A DNA stretch of 64,000 nucleotides from Ascidia mentula (taxonomy: Eukaryota; Chordata; Ascidiacea; Phlebobranchia; Ascidiidae), in the NCBI GenBank assembly GCA_947561715.1, contig OX387202.1, positions 9,251,001 through 9,315,000 of the forward strand, read 5' to 3'. This document shows, one piece after another, positions 12,901-23,747 of this stretch. Every line of letters begins with the position of its first letter. The first letter of the stretch is position 1. The notes below the pieces were generated by a model. That model was not told the DNA's origin, did not search any database, and worked only from the letters and a program-made list of their open reading frames with translations. The position numbers were made by a program, and so were the translations under genes.

Positions 12901-14186
12901 ATTTGTAATTTTTTTAATGTTTTTCAGGAAATCAGGGTCATCATCGAGCAGCAGTGAGTTCTCACGGTCAAGTAGTTCTGAGTCTGGATCCAAGGAAAGA
13001 TCAGATTCTGAATCTGAGAGCGATTCAGGATCAAGCACCAGCTCGTCTGGTAATAATTTTTGTCAAATATTGACTTGTTTATATCAGCTGTTCAGCTTGT
13101 TTATTTGCACAAAGGCATAATTTCCGACTAATTTAAATTTTTACAACTGGCTCAAATTTGAATAATTGTGATTTTTGGGAAAATGACTAATGTCTCATAA
13201 ATTTTGCAGGATCAGGAAGTTCTTCATCCTCTGACTCCAGTGATTCCTCAGATGAAGAAATGAAATCAAAAGGTTGTCACAATTATGTATGCAAAAGAGC
13301 CATAATGATAATTGAGAGCTGCAGACGAGGTGTACACACTGTTTCACAAAGCTAACCCAGTGCCACAGCCACCAGCTGTACTGATGAGACCTTACACGAA
13401 ACAGTGTGTACAACCTGTCTGTAGCTCTCATTGCAAGCGTTCCTAGTTTTAATCTTATTTTGTATAAATATATTTTTGTGATCTTATATTTTACAGCAAA
13501 GAAAATGAAAATCACCAAAACTGTTGCTGGGCTTCCACAAGTGGGCACTGGAGAGCAGGCTGTTGGAAAAGTTTCGGTTCCATCAAAACCAGGGAGGAAA
13601 GATGTTAAAATGACAATTATTAACAAGGTTTAAAACTTGTGTGTATGGAATAGTTAACCGATTTTTTTTTAATTCTGGGTATTGTGGCTGTGTTACAACA
13701 AAAACTGAAAATAGTTGAAAAAACTGAAAAAAAATATTTTTTTACTACAATGAGTTAAAGTATTTGTATGAATTGATGGCCATGTAGTACAATAGTCACA
13801 TAACTGTCGCATAATTTGCTAACTATCTGATGTACAAAACCATTTAAAACTTGAAGGTAATTATGTTAAAAATATTTATTCACCTCTATATTTTTGTGCA
13901 ACAGCCTCAACAAAAATCTGGAACACAGGCAACAGATAACAGGTAACTATTAAATCACCACGAAGTTGGTTATTTTCAGCGTCTTTGAAATTAAAGTAAA
14001 ATTTACAAGTTGAATAACCGATGTAAAATCTTGTTTTCTAGGAAACGTTCAGCTGCTGCCATGTCAAGCGGAACGAAGTCGGGAGGCAAGAAAGTGTCGG
14101 CCATAGCGAACCGCCGGGTGGAATTACTTGAACAACTGAAAGTTGTTGAAAACGCAATCCTCAAAAAACGTGCAAAGTTAACTTGA
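3952..14186 (+). CDS. ZC3H18: ZC3H18 homologue, CCCH zinc-finger nuclear RNA-fate protein
   Basis: Coding exons: 3952-4083, 4604-4793, 5931-6079, 6224-6274, 6471-6521, 6636-6702, 6950-7051, 7256-7338, 7649-7732, 7809-7948, 8834-8975, 9302-9396, 9889-10035, 10295-10363, 10506-10558, 10680-10797, 11832-11891, 12039-12151, 12402-12517, 12668-12732, 12928-13049, 13210-13272, 13497-13627, 13905-13942, 14042-14186. They sum to 2526 nt (841 aa; human about 950). An acidic N-terminus (about 45-212) precedes one CCCH finger, C223-x7-C231-x5-C237-x3-H241, in the context CTWGDRCRFVHPG. Then come a WDRGLREAKE segment, Arg/Pro-rich and RD-rich stretches, a WSDPWARGR block, Ser-rich tracts, and a C-terminal RRVELLEQLKVVENAI coiled coil that matches the vertebrate protein end. 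ZC3H18 bridges cap-binding/ARS2 complexes to the nuclear exosome and other fates (family knowledge). Several introns hold MITEs. Confidence 0.9.
4233..4500. repeat. hAT-type MITE in ZC3H18 intron 1
   Basis: The ends are inverted: CAGTGGCGGATCCAG at the left and CTAGATCCGCCACTG at the right. The flanking 8-mers tatataca (4225-4232) and tgcataca (4501-4508) match at 6 of 8 positions, which fits a decayed 8-bp target duplication of a hAT element. The open frames inside are not transposase-like. Confidence 0.75.
8215..8753. repeat. hAT-type non-autonomous element with perfect 8-bp TSD
   Basis: The left end is CATATGCGTCGATTT and the right end, reversed, is CATAGGCGTCTATTT. Both sides are flanked by a perfect 8-bp direct repeat GTTGCATA (8207-8214 and 8754-8761). 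The element is 539 bp and lies in the ZC3H18 intron between the 7809-7948 and 8834-8975 exons. It has no transposase. A local hairpin (aggggtgact…gtcacccct) lies just inside the left end. Confidence 0.8.
10921..11332. repeat. MITE with TIR around TATTTTACGGACCATAA
   Basis: Left 10923-10949 and right 11302-11331 are inverted copies sharing TATTTTACGGACCATAA followed by G/C-rich 'GCGCA' or 'GTGCA'. Subterminal ccggtgcgcct motifs are repeated inside. A clear target duplication was not seen. It lies in the ZC3H18 intron after the 10680-10797 exon. Confidence 0.75.
11342..11496. repeat. hAT-type MITE with perfect 8-bp TSD
   Basis: Terminal inverted repeats are CATAGGCGCCTAGT and ACTAGGTGCCTATG. 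Both sides carry the perfect 8-bp direct repeat TGTATGAT (11334-11341 and 11497-11504). Inside are two TGACGTCA palindromes and runs of C/G. Its ends resemble those of the 8215-8753 element (CATAGGCG…), so both may have used the same transposase. Confidence 0.85.
13314..13429 (+). ncRNA. Foldback repeat with hammerhead-like core, ZC3H18 intron
   Basis: A 28-nt left arm (13314-13341) pairs with a right arm (13402-13429) apart from a few mismatches. Between them are GTT (13341-13343, a possible NUH cleavage triplet), CTGATGA at 13381-13387 and GAAA at 13398-13401, in the order of a hammerhead ribozyme. The stem II segment is shortened compared with a related copy, so this one is probably inactive. 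It lies in the intron between the exons at 13210-13272 and 13497-13627. Confidence 0.45.
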
Positions 14187-16382
14187 TAATGAACGCTTCA
14201 GGTTAAATTCAAACTGCCAAGTTCTGTTGGGAGGACTTCAATGAAATGATTTTGTTGTTTCATTTCGTCTTTTGCAGTCACGTTTTCACTTATGACTTAT
14301 TACTGTTGTGTGATGCGAAACGTCTGCTTGTTCCTGAAACAGCGCCATCAAGTTATTTCAGTGTGTTTCGGAAGGAAGTTAGTAAGTTTAGCATTTAGAC
14401 AGGATTTTGTTGTTGTTTTTTTACGAGTGCCTATTAACATGGCGTAATCCGGGGCTGTATTAACCACAACTAACTGCGAGGTGCCGATAATGCATGAAAC
14501 TAACGACTTCACGAGTAAAACATTTTAATAATATCCCGGTTTTGTTTGTTTCGCAAGTCTTTAACCTCGACATCTTTGAAACCAGCGTTTTGGTCACAAA
14601 ATCAGAAACAGAAAAAAAAAGCGATTTGGAGTAAACCAGAAAAAACGCGTCGAAGAAATTTCGGCCTAAAAATTCAATTTCTGCGGCACGCCGTGTCAGT
14701 CTTTGGTCTATAACTATCTGTAGGTACTTGTAGACACTTGTTTTGACAGACTATAACCACTCAGGAACGTCGGCCACTTGTGCCCGTGGCATCTTGGTGT
14801 CTCCAATGTGACCAAAATGTTTGATGTGGTGTTGTTCACCCGTTTCTCTGGCCAGTCTTGATATTGTCTTCACCTTCTGCATCACCATGACCCTCATCAT
14901 GTCTTCATCACTGTGGCCAGGCTCGTTAAATTGGGCTCCTACGTACGTGTCTCTCTGTGTTGTTGCGACGGACGTCATTCTTGTGTCTACTTATCTTTTG
15001 CCTTAGTGTTTGTCCGATGTTTAGAGCTGATAGATAGTGCACACAAGTTATGACGTGAATCACATTGGTACAACTACATGAAAATGTTTCCTGTGGTGTA
15101 AAATGTTACCCCTTCTTACGTAATGAGCTGATTAGTCGGGTTTATGAAGTGGCACAGTGCGCGTCGCGGGCCTCCACTTTATGGTTGTAGTTCAAGTGGA
15201 GAATAAAAAATACAGACACTGGAGAGGTGGCCTTGCACCACACCATTCACCATGTAACGACAGACCACGAGTGTCGTGCTTTGCGCATTCGGAAGGCTTT
15301 TAAAAACTTACCCATCGCAGCGCTATGGATCGCTCGGTCAAGGCATGTAGACTCACAAGTCACGACATTGTGTGGTACTGTGTAACACGCAGTGAAAAGA
15401 AACCTAACACTACCGTTTCGGCGACATGCGTTTGAAAACATGATTTGTAAAATTACCTGGTAGGGAAAGGCAGCAAAAGATAAAGAACCTTATTTCGTGT
15501 TTAAGTTTAAACATTAGAAAAAATATACTAATCTAATAATACACACTAAACAAACTTCACAACAGTTTGGCGTTGCACTTGCATTTGATCGAATCCTATA
15601 TTAGAAGGCATCGAGCTTGATTTGATCCGACTCCAGCATCAGAAAGCGTTGTGTTCGAGATAGCAGCACCAGAAATAAAGGGACGCGGGAGATTTTTGTT
15701 AGAGATTTTGTCGGTTTGCAGCTCCGCGAACCCAACATCAAGTTATAGGCTGTGAAACCTATATGGTGGCCTAAGTTCTGATCTGGATCCCAGGTTGAGT
15801 CTGACCGGAATGTGCTCTGGTGGGCAGAGCACGTGAAAAGGTGTATCGTAAGTAAAATAACTAGCCAAAGCTTCAGAAAGTCTGGTACAGAGTATAGAAA
15901 TTGATTTTGAAGAACCGAATTTAGATAGAATATTAAAAGAATTGAAATTATGACAAACCACATTCCCTACAAGGTCATTATAGAGGCTCTATAAACTCAT
16001 CACAGAATGCAACGTGAGTTCTGACGTCAACTAGGAATATACCAGAAAAAAGCACTGATAGAAAAAAGTGTCAAAAGTTAATGGACAATGTTTTTTGGTT
16101 GAAAGTAAGAACCAACACGGAGCTGACTATAGTGGTAAAATCCAAACATCAAAACGCTCGACCACCAGTCCGTCATCTCATCCGTCGAAGGCGGAACAAA
16201 ACAAAACAGCGTGTCCAACAAATTTGTGAAAAGATTAGAGGCAAGAAGTTTTATGATTTAAAAGTTTATTTTTGTTCAAAACAAGTGGTATTTGTCATAA
16301 TAGCATACTACAAGTATTAAGACAAAACCATAAAACAACAAGACACTTAATGCAAAATTGTTATTTGTACAGAAACTTGAAC
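14187..16382. other. Gap between ZC3H18 and CPSF4
   Basis: It holds the retroelement-like fragment described separately. I found no other recognisable gene; other open frames are short and unremarkable. A splice acceptor (…ttgtacag, ending 16372) lies ten bases before the CPSF4 start codon. It may be the acceptor of a 5'-UTR intron or, if this is a tunicate, of spliced-leader trans-splicing. Confidence 0.5.
14751..14978 (-). pseudogene. Fragment resembling a Penelope-like GIY-YIG tail
   Basis: The minus-strand frame (75 aa) contains YVGAQFNEPGHS followed by EDMMRVMVMQKV and RLARETGEQ. This pattern (HFN-x-PGHS, then D-M-x-V-x-V-x-x-x-V) is familiar from the end of the GIY-YIG endonuclease domain in Penelope-like and some other invertebrate retroelements. 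No reverse transcriptase domain is visible nearby, so it is read as a decayed fragment. A domesticated exon is possible but unsupported. Confidence 0.45.
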
Positions 16383-19300
16383 ATGCAAGAAGTGGTTGCA
16401 AACTTAGATCATGTAAAATTTGACATCGAATATGCCATTGAGCAACAAATAGGCGTACAACCACTGCCGTTTACGGGAATGGATAGTAAGTAGCTTTATT
16501 TGTTGAAGTTTCATAAGGCAATAAGGTTACATATAAAATCTGATTCAGGCCTTCCAGTTTTGTCAAATTAATGTTTGTGCAAATAAAATCAACAGTATGT
16601 ATGTCTTTTTTGTAACATGTAAAATATTCAACATAAATTATTTTTAAAGAATCTGGTGCATCTGTGTGCACTTTCTTCAAACTCAACCTCTGTCAGCGAG
16701 GTGCCAACTGTCCGTTTCGACATGTTCGTGGAGACAAAGCTGTTGTGTGCAAACATTGGCTGCGTGGCCTTTGCAAAAAAGGGGATCAGTGTGAATTTCT
16801 TCATGAGTACGACATGAGCAAGATGCCAGAATGCTATTTCTATGCTCGATTTGGTAACTACCTTGATTTTTAAATATTTGAAACATTGTATTTTTACTTT
16901 TTCACACATATTTTCAACTTCCTCAATTTGAAGTATGTGTGTTCAGGGTGCCATTTCATATATATATATTGTATATATATGTCATTTTATTATATTTTTA
17001 CCACATAAGATCATTTTTACACCCTTCTTCTTAGATTTTGCTGGAACTTGGCACAAATGTGCACATATATATGGAGTTATTCAGCCCTAAACATAAAGGT
17101 GGTAAAAATATAAAAACCCATGATGTAGTGCCTAGTGGTATTAGTAGCACACACCTGATTGTTGGGATTGCTTTTATTTTGTTGTTTGATGTTTGTAGGT
17201 CGTTGTGACAACAAAGATTGCCAGTACCAACACATAGATCCAGCTGACAAAATCAAAGATTGCCCCTGGTATGATAGAGGATTCTGCAGGCATGGTTAGT
17301 AAAAAGTTATTGGGAAAAAGATTTAATATGGCACTCAGTTTTTTGGAGGTTCATTTCATAAACAGTACTGGTTTGTTTTCTTTCCAGGTGCCCTTTGCAA
17401 ACACAGGCATAGAAGGAAAGTAATGTGCATGAATTACTTGGTTGGGTTTTGTCCTGACGGACCAAAATGCAAGTTCTCACAGTGAGTAACAAACAATGTT
17501 ATGCAATTTACATAGACTTTATGTAAATTCAAGATTGTGTTTTTGTGGATCTGTTACTATGTAAGTGATGCTTGATCTTTTTTTGATCTAAAGTATCAAT
17601 GAAGTACATGAACATTTCCTGAAGCATATAAATATTATTTGTTAATGTTGTCACATACACAGAAGTCCTCCTGGCAAGTCTTGATCAAATCAAAAAGTAA
17701 ATATATTTATTGCTTTAGTCCACCATGGGAATTACCTATAACTGAACAAAAAGGAACAAAATGCAGAATATGTTCAGAGTTTGGCCATAAGGCAAATGTG
17801 TGTCCAAACAACTCCTACAAATCAATAGTAAGTTTAACCTTTATAGAGTGACTCGGAGACTGATAAAGTTTAGACTAGCTTATGTTTGTGAACCTGACCG
17901 ACAGAAAGTTTATGCGATGTGTTTAGAAATTGTATTCTTTATGATTTGAATTAAAAATATTTCACAATCCAGTAGTACTTTTTATTATGGTTAATTGCGT
18001 TTGGACATAAATACAAAACATTTGATATCCAAACTTTTACAAAACTACAGGATTGTTCAAACTGACAATAGTGGGTGTTTGTAATTGTATTGTTCTGAAG
18101 GTTTAAAGGTTATTGTAGTGGCAATGAACTAAAAAGCTTCATTTATTATGTTTTGTTTTTTATAAACAGGACCGAACACCAGAGAAGGATTCTCAAGGTT
18201 CAGGTCTAGTTCTCCACTTTAACAAATCAGCTGCACCCATGCAACCAAATGTTGCCAAGGTAGATTAACCGAATGATAAAACAATTCTGTTTACATAATT
18301 AAATCTTGACAAAAAAACATATTAATTTTACAAAAGTTATTGGTCATTTATATGCAATGTTTTATGTATAGAGAACACATCTAAAAAGTCAAGTTGACAT
18401 AATTTACGCCCACCAAGGTTTAAATTGGGCATGTTTGAAAATTCGTGAGTTTCAAATTTTTATTTCGCTCTTGGGTTTTATTGACGTTTGTCTCTTTCAA
18501 GCTTGTGGACGATTTATTCGAACAACGCAGTCGGATGGCGGTGGGGAGCGGAGTCTCTGTTTTAAATCGAACGAAGAAAGAACCGCCTCGAGACATGAGT
18601 CGCATCACCTGCTTTAAAGTAAGTTCAACCGCGTACAGAATGTACTTAATGAAACGTAAGTGTTTGCCTGAATAAATAAAGGACCAAATGACCAACAAAC
18701 AATATTTAACTCATAGTGTTTAATATTTGGTTGAAACACAAAATACCGGTTTTGTTTGAAAGCGTTGCTTTCAATTTGAATGGGTTGCATAAATTCGGGA
18801 AACCATATTTGTGGATTATGACATTAATTGGATTTTGTTTCTACCACGAAACGTATTTTTCGGATTGTGAAACCAACTTGTTCATCCCATTTTGTTTCAA
18901 TTCCAACGTAAAATTATGATCATTCTGTTATTGATCAGGCAAATTCAAAATATACAAAAGGCTTTTCTGGCAAAACCACTGATTTTATTCGACGTTTCCA
19001 CTGTCATGCAATAACCGTCATAATGTTGTACTTGTGCGCAAACAACGTGATAGAATCCTCCTCTGTACTTTCGGGGCAACAAAGCGGTAGCAAGCTTTTC
19101 GTTGTCTCCGTTAAGATTAAATTGCAGATTCGTTATTTTGTATGTGTCGTTATTCTCTTTCTGACCTTTTTCGTGTGTTTATGCGCTTTGGAATTTAACA
19201 ATACTGTAGGCGCACATATGTACTTTATACGATAAGGGTTATTGCATAAAATCATTGTTTTTAAATTGCCAGAGAAGTCTTTTTTTATGTTAGAAAAATG

Positions 19301-19722
19301 TAACAACTATATAGGTAGCAGTTATCCGCCAATTCCTTGATTTTGATGTTGCAACGCATAACGCATTGGCGAATATATATTTAATTCACAAACGATCTAC
19401 TATTTCTTAGCATGTAGATAAGTTTCAAACAATGTACATGTTTCCCATCAATCTTTTTTTGTATTTGTTAAATCCCAAAGAAAAGTGTTTTGGCAAGCAA
19501 GCAATCATTTGTAATTGTGGAAGTAGCACTGTAATCATGTATTTACATTCGTTTACTGTAGATATTCAAGTCAATAATGTAAGCTCTTTAATACGGCTAA
19601 TATCCAAAACTAAACGGATACCCTTCATATTTCCACAGTGTGGACAGAAGGGTCATTACGCAAGTCGATGTCCGGAACTTGCTTCGGTATTCGGAATTCC
19701 CAACCAGCGATTGAACACGTGA
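16383..19722 (+). CDS. CPSF4: CPSF4 (CPSF30), cleavage and polyadenylation specificity factor 30 kDa subunit
   Basis: Exons: 16383-16485, 16650-16853, 17199-17294, 17388-17481, 17719-17827, 18170-18259, 18502-18618, 19639-19722; 897 nt, 298 aa (human 269). The start MQEVVANLDHVKFD matches the family start. Five CCCH fingers follow, beginning at C41, with strongly conserved CKHWLRGLCKKGDQCEFLH as finger 2. After them come two CCHC zinc knuckles, C181-x2-C184-x4-H189-x4-C194 and C269-x2-C272-x4-H277-x4-C282, separated by a poorly conserved linker. As known for the family, CPSF30 with WDR33 recognises the AAUAAA signal in the nuclear cleavage/polyadenylation complex. Vertebrate CPSF4 has one knuckle and Drosophila Clipper has two, so this protein keeps two. 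Confidence 0.95.
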
Positions 19723-22700
19723 AAGTGTAGAAGTTGTTCAACCCGGTGTTCCACTGGTTGCATTTCATGTCTAACTTCGCACGAAACGAAGGATGTTTTC
19801 ATTCGGCGGTTAAGACTTCAAAGTTCGAATTTTTTTCCCGCCTTTTCTCTTGCTTGCTGCTCGTGAAGCGACGTAGTTTTGACGCAATACATTTCTTTCG
19901 TCGTTTTATAATATAACTGATCACTACGAAGGTTTTCTAAAGGCGTTTGCGTTGCTGCACTGAACTGCAAGTTAAAAAATTTAGAAATCGCAAATTACGA
20001 AGGCTTCGCTTTACACGCAATCACACGTGGTTGTACACCGTTTTGTGGGTCGATATTTGCGTCCATTTACACCCTTCAACTTTTACTCAGACAGTTAACT
20101 CCCAAGTTTGGCCCATGCAGATAGTCGCTACTGCCTATTACATACAATAGACGATAAAGAGGTCCATAAAATGTGTTGTTATTTGGAACAGTCAAAAGTT
20201 TCATTATGTACCCGTAACGCAAATATAATTATGTCTGTAACCGCAGCTTAAATGTGTTGAAGACGGGGTTTTGAAAGAAGTTCCACACGAATGACCTCTA
20301 TGGCGCTGGTTTCGTCCGTTCTCACAAAGCAAGACCGGCTGATTCTTATGTGTAGTTATTTTTATATCCGAATACTATTACACACCAAAACATCGAAACA
20401 AACACATATGCAAGCTGTGCGGTAATGCACTAATCATACGATGAACCGAATCAGATGATTTTTCCACTACAGCATTTTGTGAAATATGTAAAACCAGAAC
20501 TTCTTGAATCATAAGTTGGCACATCCCATCAATTGCATTATGACGTGACAATGCTAAAATGAATCATTGTTGAAGCAGAAAAAGCAAATTGTAAATTGTA
20601 CGTAGATTGTGTGTTAATAATTTTGTTGAAATTCACGCAAACTGTGTTAAAGCACTGACTTAACAGCTTGCTGGTGTTAGTTAATCACATTGCAAAAAAT
20701 TAGATGAATCAGACGCCAGACTGTTGCGTTAGCCGCTTCTGTGAGCAAATGTTAGACTTACTGGTAAGTTTGCTTGCACAGCCAAAGTACGATAAACAAT
20801 TAAACATAATTGCAGTCGCTTGTAGACAAAAATAAACCAATTGCGAAAGTTTCACGAATGTAGTTTATTTTTCCTTGTACCAAATTGAACTGCTCACGAG
20901 TTTGACTGTCACAAGGTCACGTGTTGCCTATAATGGAGGGTTACTGTGTCAAACGCCATAATTTCATGACCTGCGAACCGTGAGAAAAAGGTTTGCAAGC
21001 AGTTTTTCTGGTTAAAAAGCTACAACACCTTTCGACACGTGCAAGTTTAATCCACGAGTAACACGTGCGATGGGCAACACTTATGCCAAACTATAAACTG
21101 CCAGGTGATCAACGTCGGTATAAAAGAAACATGTTTAATAAAACGGCGAGAGCAGAGGTGACCCTTGGTTAAAGTATAGTTCAGACCAGAGTTGTGAGTC
21201 GTGGCTTCTTTTTTGGGTTGGGTCCGGGTTTTTGTTTAAATTAAATCGGTCTAGCAATACCACTTTGAATTTTACTGCACAACATGCTAAAAATCTTCTG
21301 CAAAGAGGAAAACTCTAAATACAGAGTGGTGACAAAAGCGATGTAGGCAAACGCATTACTAGTTTTCCTAGCCATGCAAAATCGCAAGCTTTCATAAGTG
21401 CGACGTAAACAGTGTTGGGTTGTGCCTATTAGTTATTTGCAGATAAGTTCTACACGTGTTGTTCAGGATATTACGCTGATTAAATTTTATGCGCGTAATT
21501 CATATTTTTTAAGTAAGCCAAAGATTTGCATGTGGCGTACATATAGACTTTAGCCTGAAGGTTTTGAATTAAGAAATAAATAAAATAATTTTTATTATGT
21601 CAAACGTGTCATCTTAAGCCTCGTTTGAATTAATAATTTACAACAAATGATCTATGAATGGCGGCATTTTTTCGTCTTTATTGGCCTTTTTACAAAATAC
21701 CATAGGGCCATTTTGTTTTGTCGCGTAATCTTAATTTCGCCAAAGCAACGCATTAGAGCAGAAGTTTTTTAACTTTACGATAAAGAAAGACTGTTAAAGA
21801 AAAGTGTTTGATATAGGGCTATTTTGTATTATTCAACTATTAGTTGTCGTGAATTACGAGATATAGCCTAGAATAGAATTCAAATAGTTTTTGTAAAATA
21901 GCACCACTCTTGTATTTTAAGCATGGCAAATGTTCTTTGTGTGGGTTTTGCTCAGAATTTAAAGTCTTGTTCGCTGTAATTTAAATAATCCCTAAACAAT
22001 AAATACGCGAGCAACCGTAAAATTGTTGCATGCTTCAGTGTCCTATCACTGTCATTTAAATTATGAAATTCATCGTGACAAGGCAGCAAGTTACAGGCCG
22101 CGTATAGTTTATTTATCAAACCACAGCATCTTTTAAACAAAAATTATACTGCGCGAAACTATAAAATGAACTTTCCTTTCTAACACCACATTGCAGAGGG
22201 TGGTTTGCCAAGTCAAGTGTGAAATAAAAACTAGAAATTCCCTTGAAATTATCTAATCAGACAGTCGTTAAAACGTGGACAAATGAACCCAACGAGTTCA
22301 TTCCAACATTTGAGTTCGATGAACTCACTAGTCAGCCCGCAGCAACAGACGTGTAACAATTTTGTTGCTGCAACGCGACCCGACGACCTTTTGCCGGGAG
22401 AAAAAGAAATCAAAATAAACTTATATAGCCGAAAATTGCGTGCATTCAAAAAACGAGTCAGTATGTTGCATTCAGTTTGATTCGACGATAGAGAGTTGTT
22501 AGTATAAATTGCTGCTGTTCATTCAACTGTAGGTTTTCATGTTTTGTTTAAACCAATCTTCTGAGCAAAATGTTCGTTGGTTCATAATTGTACTAAGAAA
22601 CGGAAAGTGTAAGCTCAATGCAGATTGTTTTTATTCACATTTATCGTAAACAGCAATCGCTTTCATAGATGCATTGCCAGTACCAATATGTAGTATATTT

Positions 22701-22772
22701 TTAAATTTTATTTTATGCTTTATATCAGGCTCTTAAGGTTTTCGGCTCAGTGGTTGTGCATTTAGCGTGACG
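19723..22772. other. Gap between CPSF4 and the first 7TM gene
   Basis: No recognisable gene, RNA or clear repeat was found. Short open frames (for example 22283-22480) lack motifs and splice context. The 3' end of CPSF4 and the promoter of the 7TM gene must lie here, but no clear AATAAA follows CPSF4 closely. Confidence 0.4.
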
Positions 22773-23747
22773 ATGTTTATAACCAATCAGACGTCGACAA
22801 ACGAAGTCACGTGGCAGTCGAACATCACATCCTGGGAAACAACAGCTTCTGTCACCACCGCAAATGAAACACAAGAAACAACTACACATTTTGCTGGTTG
22901 CCCGAACCGAACAGTTGACTTGACCATCGTTCTTGTTTTAATAACAATCAGCAGTTACTTGGTGCTGGTCACAATTATTTATTACTTAAAATTCGCTGAG
23001 CGCAACTTACGCTGGACCAATTTTTTGTGCTGCATATCTGCTATGGAGATCTTGTTTGAATCGTCGTGGTTTCTGTTGGAAGTGAGACTGGTTGTGTCCA
23101 CCGACCAATTTTGCGCCATTTATTCCACAGTAAACGTGTGTTTGGCAACTTCAAATCGAACTGTGATCTACGTTGTTTTCTGGGTCAGACAACGTTCCTT
23201 TTACAGGGGATTTTTGAGCCAAAGTTCAAAGAAAAAACAACTCAATGCCATGAGCAACTCCCTTCTTGCAGCAATAATCCTTTTCGCCATCGTTCAGATA
23301 TTTACCTTATCGTTTATTCCTATCTACGCTTCGCCAATCGGCTGCCAAATTGGCAAATCCACCGATTTTCTGCAAGTATTTGCACCGGCTGTTTTTTTCA
23401 TCATAGCCTTGTTCCAAGTGCTGCTGCTTATTCCTGTTCTATATCCCGTGGTAAAACACATCAGTGCCACAAGAAAAGGCGACCCAAATGGAAAACTGGA
23501 ATCTGTCGTGATTCGTTTGAGCATCTGCACGAGCATTTGTTTGGTGACTGATGTAGCTTTTCTTGCTGTTTCTGTTAATCAGCCAGCTGGTGTTTCTTTC
23601 AGTTTTATACCTATTTGTTACGCCATAAACACCATTGTTAACGTAGTATGTATGCTTGCTTCGTTTTCAGATTATAAGCTTAGAATCTTGCCTTTGGGCT
23701 ATTTGTGGAAAGAAAATTTTCGAAAGGTAACTCTATACTGCATGTAG
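22773..23747 (+). CDS. Seven-transmembrane, GPCR-like protein of unknown family (copy A)
   Basis: The protein is 324 aa from the ATG at 22773, the first in-frame ATG. The roughly 45-residue N-terminus is Thr-rich with sequons NQT, NIT, NET and NRT, suggesting an extracellular end. Seven hydrophobic segments follow. A Cys at the start of TM3 (DQFCAIYS) and one in loop 2 (PIGCQIG) could form the usual GPCR disulfide. TM3 ends in FWVRQRSF instead of DRY, and TM7 has NTIVNVV and FSDYK instead of NPxxY. The paralogue at 26517-27539 shares these motifs. The last codons CGAAAG/gtaact look like a splice donor, so the C-terminus may continue in an unseen exon. I do not recognise the family, and ligand and coupling are unknown. 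Confidence 0.7.
   Translation: MFITNQTSTNEVTWQSNITSWETTASVTTANETQETTTHFAGCPNRTVDLTIVLVLITISSYLVLVTIIYYLKFAERNLRWTNFLCCISAMEILFESSWFLLEVRLVVSTDQFCAIYSTVNVCLATSNRTVIYVVFWVRQRSFYRGFLSQSSKKKQLNAMSNSLLAAIILFAIVQIFTLSFIPIYASPIGCQIGKSTDFLQVFAPAVFFIIALFQVLLLIPVLYPVVKHISATRKGDPNGKLESVVIRLSICTSICLVTDVAFLAVSVNQPAGVSFSFIPICYAINTIVNVVCMLASFSDYKLRILPLGYLWKENFRKVTLYCM

Noticed and set aside
16081..16320. 79-aa basic frame upstream of CPSF4
   Set aside because: No known domain, and not in splice phase with CPSF4 exon 1.
22767..22772. GTG start two codons before the ATG of 7TM copy A
   Set aside because: A nuclear animal gene would normally use the ATG at 22773.
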